Origin: Planctomycetota bacterium
GTDB lineage: Bacteria; Planctomycetota; J058; JAJDCP01
Direction of reading: 5' to 3'
NCBI GenBank assembly: GCA_029260765.1
Contig: JAJDCP010000125.1
Coordinates: forward strand, 1 to 64,000
DNA length: 64,000 bases
A program made the translations under genes and the position numbers. The notes below the pieces were generated by a model. The model saw only the letters and a list, made by a program, of their open reading frames with translations. It did no database searches and had not been told where the DNA came from. Positions 17,488 to 26,280 of this stretch are shown here, in pieces; within the stretch, counting starts at the first letter, position 1; each line of letters begins with the position of its first letter.

Positions 17488-18186
17488 ATGTCACTACGCG
17501 CTCGAACCCCTGTCGGCTCGATGCTGATCTTCGTCAGTGTCTGCCTGAGCCTCAGCTCCTGCGCCAGCCAGATCCAAGGGATGGTGCAGGCAGAGTTGAA
17601 CAAATACTGGTCTCAACCCGCCAAGAAGGCTGCCTTTCAGTCCCAGGCCAAAACCCAGCTCCACGCAGCTCTCAAAGGCTATCTGGTTGGCCAGGAGTTC
17701 GACATCAAGGGCCCAAATCCCTACGTAAAGCGAATCAAGCAGACGGTCGTCAACGTCGGCACGGTCGCACCGGACTTCGAGGTGCTCGGCAACGTCCAGC
17801 TCACCCAGACGGGCAACTTCCACTACGGTCTGTTCGACTGGCAGGCCCACTGGGAGCCGGGCAACGGGGCGCGTCTGGTCATCAAGCTCGAGCTCAAGAG
17901 CCACGCCTGGTATCTGTTCAAGGAGTACCCCGATCACAAGGTCACGGTCAAGAACATCGACGCCGTGCTTACGGGCTCTGCGGTCGTCATGGTTCCAGCC
18001 AGCTTGGACCACGCAGATGTCACCGTCACCGTCGACAGCGCGGCCATTGACCTCAGGGCGGAAGCCAAAGGCTGGTTCTGGACGATCAACATCAGCAACC
18101 AGATCAAGAGCAAGGTGCGCGACCTGGTACTACGGGAGGTGATTGGCAAGGCCATCGAGCGTGGCTTTGACGCCGCTTTGCCCTGA
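17488..18186 (+). CDS. Hypothetical lipoprotein
   Basis: 232 residues from ATG 17488, with GGGAGG 7-8 nt upstream. The signal peptide ends in a lipobox-like L-S-S-C (Cys near residue 23). The mature part is beta-rich (V-N-V-G-T-V-A-P-D-F-E-V-L-G-N-V-Q-L) with a C-terminal amphipathic helix. It may bind lipids or sit at the outer-membrane inner leaflet, but the family is not recognised. Confidence 0.65.
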   Translation: MSLRARTPVGSMLIFVSVCLSLSSCASQIQGMVQAELNKYWSQPAKKAAFQSQAKTQLHAALKGYLVGQEFDIKGPNPYVKRIKQTVVNVGTVAPDFEVLGNVQLTQTGNFHYGLFDWQAHWEPGNGARLVIKLELKSHAWYLFKEYPDHKVTVKNIDAVLTGSAVVMVPASLDHADVTVTVDSAAIDLRAEAKGWFWTINISNQIKSKVRDLVLREVIGKAIERGFDAALP

Positions 18187-18204
18187 GCGCGCCTGAGGTG
18201 CAGG

Positions 18205-18460
18205 GATGGCCGACTCCCCGGGGTGATGGGAGCCGTCTACGAAGCGCGGCAAGCGAGTTTCGAGCGGCGGATCGAGGTCAAGCTTCTGCACCCTGCGCAG
18301 GCAAAGCAGCGCGCAGTTCCTGACCGAAGCGGTCTGCCCAAGCAGGCGCGAACACCCGAACATCGTCTCGGTCCACGGCCTGGGTCAGACTGAAGCCGGT
18401 GACGCCTCGATGCCGTCCATGGTCTACTACCAGCTATGGATGGGCCTATCTGCGCCCTAA
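18205..18460 (+). pseudogene. Relic of a Ser/Thr protein kinase N-lobe
   Basis: The first frame reads G-V-M-G-A-V-Y-E-A-R-Q followed by E-R-R-I-E-V-K-L-L-H-P-A-Q, a kinase glycine loop and VAIK-type lysine region with decayed residues. After a frameshift near 18298 it continues as Q-F-L-T-E-A-V and E-H-P-N-I-V-S-V-H-G-L-G, the alphaC and beta4 region of the same fold. It then ends in a stop at 18458. The rest of the kinase is missing. The next reading frame starts inside its tail. Confidence 0.6.
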
Positions 18461-19033
18461 CAGACCTGCACCCGGGCAACGGCGGACCCCTGGACCGCTT
18501 TGGCCATGACGGGGCCCTGTTCCTGCGCCTGCTGGATGACCTCGAAGCGAGGTACAGCCCAATTCTGGTGTTCGGAGACGTCTTCGAGACCCATCACGGC
18601 ACCCGCTTCCGCGACTTTTCTGCCGAGCTTGCGCGTTGCCGCGCGGCCCATCCTCGCATCGCCCCGCGTCTCGCCGGCCTCGCCTACATCCATTTGTATG
18701 GCAACCATGACGAAGTCCGCGCCCACAACGCTGGTGTGCCTGCCAGACTGCGGCTGGATTGTGGTGCAACACGTTGGCTCTGTATCCACGGTCACCAAGT
18801 CGACGGGCCGGTCTGGAACCTGCCGCGTTTGGCACAATTCAGCTCATGGGTCGCAGCGGCGCTGGAGCGGCGAGGCGTACCCGGTGTGCTCAGATGCCTC
18901 GACCAGATCGACGACCTGTTCTCGGGTCTCGACAGCGCCCCACTGCGATGCCGCTACTCAGGAGCAGGCCTTCCGCTACCTGCAGCGTGCGGGGGCGGAC
19001 GTGCTGGACCTGCTGCACCTCGATCACTCTTGA
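18436..19033 (+). pseudogene. Metallophosphoesterase, frameshifted and truncated
   Basis: Starting at ATG 18436 the calcineurin-like phosphoesterase motifs appear in order: T-D-L-H, V-F-G-D-V-F-E, Y-G-N-H-D-E and I-H-G-H-Q. Near 18946 the frame changes, and sensible protein resumes one frame over (T-Q-E-Q-A-F-R-Y-L-Q-R-A-G-A-D-V-L). It stops at 19033 just where the final G-H-T-H motif would be expected. The family hydrolyses phosphodiesters or phosphomonoesters with two metal ions. Without the last motif it is probably inactive. Confidence 0.6.
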
Positions 19034-19125
19034 GGCCCCCGTGAGCGCGCTGGGCCAGACTTGCTGCCGGAATCCTCGCGACAGCTCCTGCAACGCCGCT
19101 GTCCTCCATCCTCGAGCCCCGCGGC

Positions 19126-19848
19126 TCAGCGCAGTCGAGGACGCTGGGAGGGCGGACGCTGCCTGGTGCGGGGCTGCGCGGCCCCGTGTCGGGTGCGCAG
19201 GTCGGGCCCCGTGATCACTGTCCCACGCCGCAACCCCAGGGATTTCAGACTCACCCGGTGGCGCGGCGGGCGGCTCGAGCGGAAGAGGATCTCGTCGCAG
19301 CGGCGGACCATGCCCGGGCTCAAGAGCATCGGTGCGGTGTCGGGACGGTAGCCCCCTTTGCTGAAGCGGAGCGTGTAGTGGCTCCCGCGAGGCTGGTCGA
19401 TCGCCAGGAAGTAGACGCCGAAGCGGTCCGTAGAGACAGCCCGCGATGTCGGGGAGGATGTGATGCGCACGCCGCAAAGGGGCACCCCATCCGGCCCCAC
19501 AACGAGCCCTGAGAAGCCCGCGCTGCCGGGTTGTCCGTGGGTGCCTCCCGCTCGCTCAGAGCCGCTGCCCTGGGGCGGAGCCGTCGTCCCGTAGAGCACG
19601 AGATCGCAGCTGCGTCGTTGGCCCTGGCCGCGCACCACCACGTCTGCCGTGCTGGGCCGGAACCCGGGTTTGTGGGTAAAGACCTCGTAGTGGTTCCCGG
19701 CGGGAACGCGCAGAGAGTACGCTCCGCTGGCGCTCGTCCGAACCCGGTAGCTGGCTGGCACCGTATAGAGCAGCACTCCCGGGATGGGCCGATCATCGAG
19801 CGCGGAATAGACCTTTCCTTCGATGAACCCGTACGCGCCACCTGGCAT
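19126..19848 (-). CDS. Protein with two carboxypeptidase regulatory-like domains
   Basis: 240 residues from ATG 19848, with AAGGAAG 5 nt upstream. Two copies of a beta-sandwich unit are visible: G-F-I-E-G-K-V-Y-S-A then S-G-A-Y-S-L-R-V-P-A-G (residues about 5-85), and G-F-S-G-L-V-V-G then F-G-V-Y-F-L-A-I-D (about 110-190). The tail of some 45 residues is very basic. There is no signal peptide. The fold usually serves as an adhesive or structural module. Confidence 0.65.
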   Translation of the reverse strand: MPGGAYGFIEGKVYSALDDRPIPGVLLYTVPASYRVRTSASGAYSLRVPAGNHYEVFTHKPGFRPSTADVVVRGQGQRRSCDLVLYGTTAPPQGSGSERAGGTHGQPGSAGFSGLVVGPDGVPLCGVRITSSPTSRAVSTDRFGVYFLAIDQPRGSHYTLRFSKGGYRPDTAPMLLSPGMVRRCDEILFRSSRPPRHRVSLKSLGLRRGTVITGPDLRTRHGAAQPRTRQRPPSQRPRLR

Positions 19849-20146
19849 GCTTGCTTCCTTTCGCTGCTGTGTTCCAATATCGCGAGGTCCGACCGAACTC
19901 GACCCTCGAGAGGTGTGTGCCGGAGCGAAGGCCTGGGAGGCGGAATTCTCTGAAAATTCTCTCACTGGTCCCTGGCTTCCGTCGATCGCCAGGCTCAGAA
20001 GAAACGCAGCGCTGAGCGTGTTGCGACGATCGGGGTGGCGACAGGGGAGATCTCAGGGACCTTCCCTTGCGCGGCGAAGTATGCAGACGTTTGGTAGCAG
20101 GTGTTACGGTCCAGCAGACAGCCTGGCAGGGGGACCCCAGGAGTTC

Positions 20147-20842
20147 TCAAGCCAGGTCGAACAGCATCACTTCCGCCGGGCTCTCGGCCTCGATGCGCGC
20201 GCTCTGCTCGTCGCTCAGGGCCGCGCCGTCGCTCGTCTGCAGCGGTGTCCCGTTGACGCGCAGAGTGCCGCGCAGAACCTGCAGCCAAGCGTGGCGGCCG
20301 GGGGCGAGAGCGTGGTCGAGCGTCGCGCCACGGTCGAGCCGCGACAGGTAGATGCGGGCATCCTGGTGGATACGCAGCGACCCATCCGCGGCGTCTGGCG
20401 AGGCCACCAGCCGCAGGCGACCTGAGGTCTCATCCGTGAAGCTCTTCTGCTCGTAGCTCGGCGTGATGCCCCGCTCCCGAGGCAGCAGCCAGATCTGGTA
20501 CAGGTGCAGAAGCTCACTGGAGGAGTGGTTGAATTCGCTGTGGACGATGCCCGTTCCGGCGGACATGCGTTGGAGTTCGCCGGCGCGGAGCACCTCGCCG
20601 TTGCCCATCGAGTCCTTGTGCTCGAGGGCGCCCGAGAGGATGTAGGTGACGATCTCCATGTCGCGGTGGGGGTGCATTCCGAAGCCCCTGCCGGGCTGGA
20701 TGCGGTCCTCGTTCATGACCCGTAGAGCGCGGAAGCCCATCTGCTCGGGCTCGTAGTACTCGGCAAACGAGAAGGTGTGGCGGGCGTCCAACCAGCCGTG
20801 GTCGGCCTGGCCGCGTTCGTTGGCTATGCGTCGCTGCAGCAT
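20147..20842 (-). CDS. Pirin family protein (YhhW-like)
   Basis: 231 residues from ATG 20842, with GAGGAGGA 7 nt upstream. It is a bicupin with the full metal motif: H-P-H-R near residue 57, and H-S-E about 45 residues later. The M-E-I-V-T-Y-I-L-S-G and R-M-S-A-G-T-G-I-x-H-S-E blocks are diagnostic. Pirins bind Fe(II); some are quercetin dioxygenases, others redox sensors. The real substrate is unknown. A second, ligand-deficient pirin lies at 41265-41972. Confidence 0.9.
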   Translation of the reverse strand: MLQRRIANERGQADHGWLDARHTFSFAEYYEPEQMGFRALRVMNEDRIQPGRGFGMHPHRDMEIVTYILSGALEHKDSMGNGEVLRAGELQRMSAGTGIVHSEFNHSSSELLHLYQIWLLPRERGITPSYEQKSFTDETSGRLRLVASPDAADGSLRIHQDARIYLSRLDRGATLDHALAPGRHAWLQVLRGTLRVNGTPLQTSDGAALSDEQSARIEAESPAEVMLFDLA

Positions 20843-20896
20843 GTCGGGTCCTCCTCTGGCATGCGATTTCATACTCAGGGAGTGTAGATGAGGCCG

Positions 20897-20952
20897 ATTA
20901 TGGCGATAATAGGTCTTTGTTGGGATTTATTGTGCCGTTCTTGGGATAATCG
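20897..20952. promoter_or_regulatory. AT-rich inverted repeats upstream of the pirin gene
   Basis: ATTAT-N4-ATAAT is a perfect inverted repeat at 20897-20910. A further ATAATCG at 20946-20952 pairs with CGATTAT at 20895-20901. They lie about 55-110 nt upstream of the pirin start in a locally AT-rich patch. A repressor or activator site is possible. No regulator is encoded next to it. Confidence 0.3.
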
Positions 20953-21025
20953 CTCAGCTTGGGGGGCATTTGCGCTTGAGCCCTGGGTTGGCGCTCGATG
21001 ACGAAAGATCACCGGGACGAGCCTG

Positions 21026-22489
21026 CTACTCACCGAACCCGAAGTCGGTCGTCTGGGTGCGCAGCTCGAAACCTTCGGTGACCAGTCGGGTTTCCAGCAC
21101 GAGTCCACCTGGCCGCAGCTCCGGAGCCAGGATCAGCAGATACGCCCAGCGCGCGCTGCCCAAACCGGAGTTCCAGTCGACGACCAGCTCGCACTCCTTG
21201 ACGGGCACCGTCTGGCCGGCGAACTCCCGCTCGGAGTCGCGCTCCTCGTAGCCAACCGCGGTGACGCCGCCGTAGACAGACAGCTCGCTGAGCATCTGCT
21301 CGCCCTGCGTGCGGCGCAGGAAGCCTCCCCAGTCTTCGACGCGGGTCGCTTCGCCGCCGCGCAACACCGTCACCGAACAGAGTTGTTCGCCGTCCACAGC
21401 GGTCGTCCAAGAGAGCCCGTCCTGCTGCGCGCTCAGCTCGCCGCCCAGCCAGGTCGTCATCACAAACCGGTGCCAGCTCTCCGCCTGGTCCGCGTGGGCG
21501 GGCTGTAGAGCCTGCGCACCCTCAAGTCTGGGCCGCTCGGCAGGGGCGGCGATCTGCTGCTCGAGCTCGAGGCTGCCCAGGTCGGGCAACGGCTGGGGCG
21601 CGCCGTCCGCACCCGCGGGAGCGACGTACTGCCTGGCCTCGATCGTGGCGAGATGGACGCGGTCGCGCTCGGCGGCAGCGAGCCGGGAGCGCTGGACCTC
21701 CTGCAGCTTGAGCCCCGGATCGCGCGGCGTTCCCATGTTCTCGATGATCTCCATGTTGACCAGATGCGAGACGCGGGCCTGATCGGACTGCATCACCACG
21801 TTGGCCTGCCAGCGCTGCAGGTAGATCAAGGTCAGACGGTAGCCGGCGACAGTGGGGCTGGAGGTCGGACGGTTGGGCACGTCGACATGCGCCAGCTGGG
21901 TGGTTCCATCGTCCTTGCGCCCGATGTTGTGGGTGGTCATCATGGTGGCGTCGTGCTGCACGGCGGAGAGCTCCGCGCGCAGCCAGAGCAGCTCGTGCAG
22001 GTCGTGCGGGCTGAGCTGCATCGAGCCGTAGACCGCGGCGACCCGCGGATCTTGCCAGAGCTCGCGCGGGATGACCTCGTGGAAGCTGAACGGGTCGGCG
22101 TAGCCAGCCGCTGCGGCAGCCTCCAGCCGGGCCATGCCGAGGTCGGTTTCGCCGAGGCACAGCAGGGCCGCCGCCTCACCGAACAGAGCCTCACAGCGGG
22201 CCCAGGCTGGATAGCCGTGGACCCGTGCACGCAGGTCCAGGGCACGGAACCAGCCCCGCGCCTCTTCGAAGTAGCCGGGGCCCATCATGCATTCCCACAC
22301 CTTGACGACGCGCTCGATGAATTCGATCTGGCGCTCGAAGGCGTCGCAGTCGCCCGGGACCTTCGGGTCGAGCCAGACTGCGGGGGTGAACGGGGCTTCG
22401 GGGGCGGCAGGCGTTTCGGCGTCCTGTCCCAGGCAGAACGCCTGCAGCAGACAGACGCTGAGCAGAATCCAGTGATGTGTGCGGGTCAT
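21026..22489 (-). CDS. Secreted protein of unknown function
   Basis: 487 residues from ATG 22489, with GAGGAG 5 nt upstream and a signal peptide of about 22 residues. The first half is helical and TPR-like (C-E-A-L-F-G-E-A-A-A-L-L-C-L-G-E-T-D). The middle is Asn/Gln-rich, and the last 150 residues look beta-rich. I do not recognise a family or catalytic motif. It is divergent from the PQQ-type propeller gene. Confidence 0.7.
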   Translation of the reverse strand: MTRTHHWILLSVCLLQAFCLGQDAETPAAPEAPFTPAVWLDPKVPGDCDAFERQIEFIERVVKVWECMMGPGYFEEARGWFRALDLRARVHGYPAWARCEALFGEAAALLCLGETDLGMARLEAAAAAGYADPFSFHEVIPRELWQDPRVAAVYGSMQLSPHDLHELLWLRAELSAVQHDATMMTTHNIGRKDDGTTQLAHVDVPNRPTSSPTVAGYRLTLIYLQRWQANVVMQSDQARVSHLVNMEIIENMGTPRDPGLKLQEVQRSRLAAAERDRVHLATIEARQYVAPAGADGAPQPLPDLGSLELEQQIAAPAERPRLEGAQALQPAHADQAESWHRFVMTTWLGGELSAQQDGLSWTTAVDGEQLCSVTVLRGGEATRVEDWGGFLRRTQGEQMLSELSVYGGVTAVGYEERDSEREFAGQTVPVKECELVVDWNSGLGSARWAYLLILAPELRPGGLVLETRLVTEGFELRTQTTDFGFGE

Positions 22490-22882
22490 GGCCTCTCCTC
22501 GCAGTACGGGGCTTGGTGGACGGTGTCTCGATCAGGCGTCTCTACTGCCAGTGTAGCCTGTGACCGGCGCTGTGGGGAACCGAAACCCTGCAGACCGGTT
22601 TCGCAGCGAGGCTGAAGTCCTGGCCCGCTTGCCTTCGATGGCTGCGCGGACCTTGCCCGCGGTGGGATCGTGGTTCTCGATGGCGTCTCTGTGGCTTCCT
22701 TCCTGCTCCCACAGCATGCTGCGGGCCCCAAGGCCGTAACAGCTGCGGCTGAGCGCCTGAGCCCCATTGGCCGCGCACCGCCCAGGGCCGGCAGCGCGCG
22801 CCCAGTGCGCCTCTGGGATCGACGTCGACAGCACAGCGCAGGCAAGCAATACTGGCGACGACGCCCTCTTGGAGGTGATGCG
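22490..22882. other. Intergenic region between divergent secreted-protein genes
   Basis: This gap should hold both divergent promoters. I see no convincing -35/-10 pair, repeat or small gene. GGAGG at its right edge serves the downstream start. Confidence 0.5.
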
Positions 22883-24163
22883 ATGGACAATTGCCGAGTC
22901 CCTGGCCGCACGCTGCAGCTCCGGCTGCTTTGCCTGTGCGCCGTCACGCTATGTCTTCCGGCCTGCGCCGACGACTGGAGCCAGTTCCTCGGCCAGGCCC
23001 GCGACGGCCGTTCAGACGAGTCGGGACTGGCCCGGCAGTGGCCTGACGGGGGGCCGCGCGAACTGTGGAACGTCGGGGTGGGGCCTGGCTTCGGCGGCGC
23101 GAGCATCCGCGACGGCGAGGTCTTTCTGCTCGACCGGGCCGACGATGCCCAGGATGTGCTGCGCTGTTTCGATCTGGCCAGTGGCGCAGAGCTCTGGCGC
23201 TTCGAGAACGACGTGCCGGGCCGCCTGGACTACAACGGCTCCCGCTCGACGCCAACGGTGACCAAGCGCCACGTGTTCGCTCTCGGCCCGCTGGGCCATC
23301 TGTATTGCGTCGATCGGCGCAGCCACGAGCTGGTGTGGATGGTTGATCTGATGGCGACCTTCGGCAGCTCGCCGCCCCGCTGGGGTTTCGCGGCCTCCCC
23401 GTTGCTCTACGATGAGACGGTGATCGTCCCCTCCCTGGCGGACGAGGTCGGCCTGGTAGCCTTCGATGTGGACGATGGGCGGCCGCTCTGGCAGAGCGGC
23501 AATGTCGGGGGCGAGAGCTACTGCTCACCGGCGATCCACCGCATCGGCAAGCGCGACGTCGCGATGTACCTGAGTCCCCAGGGTCTGTACGCCATCGACG
23601 CGCGCAATGGCAAGCAGCTGCTGCACTACGCGGGCTACCAGTGCTCGATCCCGATCACCGCTCCGACGGCGCTCGGCAAGGGCGCGTTCTTCCTGACCGG
23701 AGGCTACGAGACCGGCTCGGTGTTGATCCAGCTCAAGGCCAAAGGGCGCGGCCTGGCGATCACCGAGATTTTCCGGCTCGACCGCGACGGCGCGCAGATC
23801 CATCAGCCCATCCTGTTCGACGGCCACCTGTATGCCAACTTCAACGAAGGCGGACAGGGACGGGGGCCGGTGCCCGGCTTGACCTGCCTCAGCCTGGACG
23901 GGCGCGCCCGTTGGGCTGCCGAAGACAGCCCTTCGGTCGACCGCGGCAGCCTGATCCTGGTCGATGGCCTGCTGCTCAGCCTCTCCGGCCAGGATGGGGT
24001 GCTGCGCCTGCTCGAGGCAGATCCTGACGGCTACTCGGAGCTCGCCAGCGCCCGAGTCTTCGAGAACGGCGAGAACGCCTGGGCGCCGATGGCGTTTGCC
24101 GACGGAAAGCTGCTGCTGCGCAGCCAGAGCGCCCTGAAGTGCCTGGACCTGATCGAGCCCTGA
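22883..24163 (+). CDS. Secreted PQQ-binding-like beta-propeller protein
   Basis: 426 residues from ATG 22883, with GGAGG 7 nt upstream and a signal peptide ending near A-C-A-D. The mature N-terminus D-W-S-Q-F-L-G-Q-A-R-D-G-R-S is characteristic of outer-membrane-biogenesis BamB-like/PQQ-like propellers common in Planctomycetota and Verrucomicrobia. Repeated blades show A-x-D-x-x-x-G-x-x-x-W patterns. I see no quinoprotein dehydrogenase active-site motif, so it is probably a binding or scaffold protein. Confidence 0.82.
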   Translation: MDNCRVPGRTLQLRLLCLCAVTLCLPACADDWSQFLGQARDGRSDESGLARQWPDGGPRELWNVGVGPGFGGASIRDGEVFLLDRADDAQDVLRCFDLASGAELWRFENDVPGRLDYNGSRSTPTVTKRHVFALGPLGHLYCVDRRSHELVWMVDLMATFGSSPPRWGFAASPLLYDETVIVPSLADEVGLVAFDVDDGRPLWQSGNVGGESYCSPAIHRIGKRDVAMYLSPQGLYAIDARNGKQLLHYAGYQCSIPITAPTALGKGAFFLTGGYETGSVLIQLKAKGRGLAITEIFRLDRDGAQIHQPILFDGHLYANFNEGGQGRGPVPGLTCLSLDGRARWAAEDSPSVDRGSLILVDGLLLSLSGQDGVLRLLEADPDGYSELASARVFENGENAWAPMAFADGKLLLRSQSALKCLDLIEP

Positions 24164-24370
24164 GCCGGATCTGCCAGGCCTGCCCCTCGGCGAGTTGTAG
24201 CGCGTCTCCCAAAAGCTCGTACTCGTCGGCGTGGAGCGTTGCTTTCATGCGGTCCGACGGCCGAGCCTACCGACCACGCCCAGCGAAAAAAAAGAAAAAG
24301 CGAGCCACTCTCTCTTCCCGGCACAGGGGAATTGACCCGCTTCTGCAACTCCTCCATTGAAAGGTCGGCC

Positions 24371-25099
24371 ATGCACAACATCTTGCCGGAGCTCGTTCTG
24401 GCAGCCAATACCCGAGACAACATCCTGGTCGTATTGCTGCTGATCGGCGGTGTCGCCGCCATCTTCGGGGTCTATGCCTTTCAGGGGGCCTACTTCAAAA
24501 AGGCCGGAAGGGGTTGGGCGATGATGGCCAGCCGCCTCGGTCTCCGCTACCGAAACGACAGCGAGACAGGCACGGTCTTTGGCAAACTGCAGGGCTTCAA
24601 GGTCCAGGTCGAGCTGGAAGTGCACGGCTCCGGCCGGCATCGGAGCTATTTCACCCACGTCAGCCTGAGGCTTCCTCGCAGCCTGGGCCTCGAGCTGCAC
24701 GTGCAACCACGCAACATCCTCGGGCGGCTTGGCAACCTCTTCGGCAAAGAGATCGCATTCAAGGACACGGAGTTCACGAAACATTACATCGTCGGCGCCC
24801 GCGAGCGGAAGGCGGCCAGGCAGCTGCTCGACGACGGCCTTCGCAAACTGCTCAGGGACTACGCACGCAGTTTCAAGGGCCTGGTCATCCAGGACCGTGA
24901 GCTCAGCTGGAAGACCCAGACCACCGTCACGGACACCAAGAAGCTCAGCTTGATCCTCAAGGCCCAGGTGCGCATCGCAGGCCACCTCTTCCCCGAGAGC
25001 GTGGAAGCTGACGAGCAGCCGTCCTCCGCCTCCCGAGGCCGTTCCGCCAAGCGCCGGCGCCCCATAGGCAAGCGTGCTCTCCGCACGAGAGCACTATGA
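24371..25099 (+). CDS. Membrane-anchored protein of unknown function
   Basis: 242 residues from ATG 24371. One N-terminal TM helix (residues about 18-40), then a soluble alpha/beta domain with F-K-V-Q-V-E-L-E-V-H-G-S-G-R and L-P-R-S-L-G-L-E-L-H-V, and a very basic C-terminal tail. No catalytic motif was recognised. It is followed 93 bp later by another single-pass protein gene. Confidence 0.65.
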   Translation: MHNILPELVLAANTRDNILVVLLLIGGVAAIFGVYAFQGAYFKKAGRGWAMMASRLGLRYRNDSETGTVFGKLQGFKVQVELEVHGSGRHRSYFTHVSLRLPRSLGLELHVQPRNILGRLGNLFGKEIAFKDTEFTKHYIVGARERKAARQLLDDGLRKLLRDYARSFKGLVIQDRELSWKTQTTVTDTKKLSLILKAQVRIAGHLFPESVEADEQPSSASRGRSAKRRRPIGKRALRTRAL

Positions 25100-25192
25100 C
25101 AGATGACGGGGACATGCAACCGTTCGGACTGTCTCAGCAGGACCCCGCCCATCGCGCCCTGTCCCCCTCAATGCGCAACGGAGGATCCAGCT

Positions 25193-25963
25193 ATGCTCAC
25201 TGAAGAAGAACGCAAGATCGTGACCTGCGACTGCGGCAAACGGCTGCGCTACCCGGCCAGGCTCGAGGGCAAGCGCAGGCGCTGCAAGGCTTGTGGTGAC
25301 TGGCTCGTACTCAGCACGCAGGAGGCCGACGAGGCGCAGCCGCCGCGTCGAACCGCTCGGCGGATCCGGCGGCGGCGTGCGCTTCCCCAACGCGGCGGGT
25401 TCCTGGCGGGTCTGGGGCGCGCGTTTGTGCAGAGGCTGGTCGTAACCGGAGCGATCCTGGCCGTCGTCACGGTGGTGGTCGGGCTCCAACACCTGGCCAG
25501 CCCGGAGCCGAAGACACCGCCGCCAGGGACCTGGCGTATGCCAGCCTATGGCCTGTCTCTAGAGCATCCTGCCGGCTGGGTGGAAGAGATCGAAGAGGGC
25601 CAGCACTTCCTGTTGCACAAACCCAGTGACAACGAGGCCCAGCTGGCCATCTTCGACGAATTCCTGCCCGACCTGGTGCTGCAGGATTTGCTGATCGATG
25701 CCTGGCAGCCGCTGCACAAAGCGGGCTTCTACCTCGAATCCAGCTGCGTCGACCAGATCGATGGCGTCGAGGTTCTGCACTTCGAGTACCGGGGCAAGGG
25801 GCACATCACATCCAACTTCGCCAACGTCGAGTACCGCTACCACGAGCTCGTGTACCTCCGTGGTGATCGGCTCGTCACGCTCAACGCCAGCGCGCCGAAG
25901 GCGAAGTGGGCCCAGTGGAAGCCGAAGATCGACAAGATCCTGCGCAGCGTGCGCCTGCGGTAG
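25193..25963 (+). CDS. Zinc-ribbon, single-pass membrane protein with PsbP/DcrB-like domain
   Basis: 256 residues from ATG 25193, with GGAGG 8 nt upstream. The N-terminus has a C-D-C-x12-19-C-x2-C pair set (residues about 11-38), which looks like a zinc ribbon of the kind seen in planctomycete regulatory proteins. A basic segment and a TM helix (about 80-100) follow. The C-terminal domain begins with Y-G-L-S-L-E-H-P-A-G-W, as in PsbP/DcrB-like folds. Function unknown. Confidence 0.65.
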   Translation: MLTEEERKIVTCDCGKRLRYPARLEGKRRRCKACGDWLVLSTQEADEAQPPRRTARRIRRRRALPQRGGFLAGLGRAFVQRLVVTGAILAVVTVVVGLQHLASPEPKTPPPGTWRMPAYGLSLEHPAGWVEEIEEGQHFLLHKPSDNEAQLAIFDEFLPDLVLQDLLIDAWQPLHKAGFYLESSCVDQIDGVEVLHFEYRGKGHITSNFANVEYRYHELVYLRGDRLVTLNASAPKAKWAQWKPKIDKILRSVRLR

Positions 25964-26280
25964 GGAATCCTCAGCAAACACCTGCCGGTAGAGCCCGGAC
26001 CATGGTCGGGCGCCAGCTCCAACTCCGGCGCGGAGCGTTGCACAGCAGCAGCCACCACAACAGAAAGGCAGAGCTGGCAAAGCGCAGGAGCCTGGGCAGG
26101 AGACCGCTGCGGTCGAGCAGCACGCCGTCACCGGGGAAGCCGCTCCAGCCGAACAGGGCGGGCCGGCGCTGCAGCGGGGCTCACGGTAAGGAGGCTGGGC
26201 TGGAGGTCTTCGCTGGGCGCGACCTGGCCGGCGGTTTCCAGTCCGACGGCTCGGCGCGGAACGCCGAACACGCGTCCCGT
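25964..26280. other. Convergent intergenic region
   Basis: An imperfect GC-rich hairpin near 25993-26011 may help terminate the upstream gene. The minus strand from about 26200 to 25972 is open with good codon bias but has no start codon, so it may be a gene relic. Confidence 0.3.

Noticed and set aside
25972..26200. Minus-strand open stretch with good codon bias and hydrophobic text
   Set aside because: No usable start codon and no recognisable family; kept only as a possible relic.
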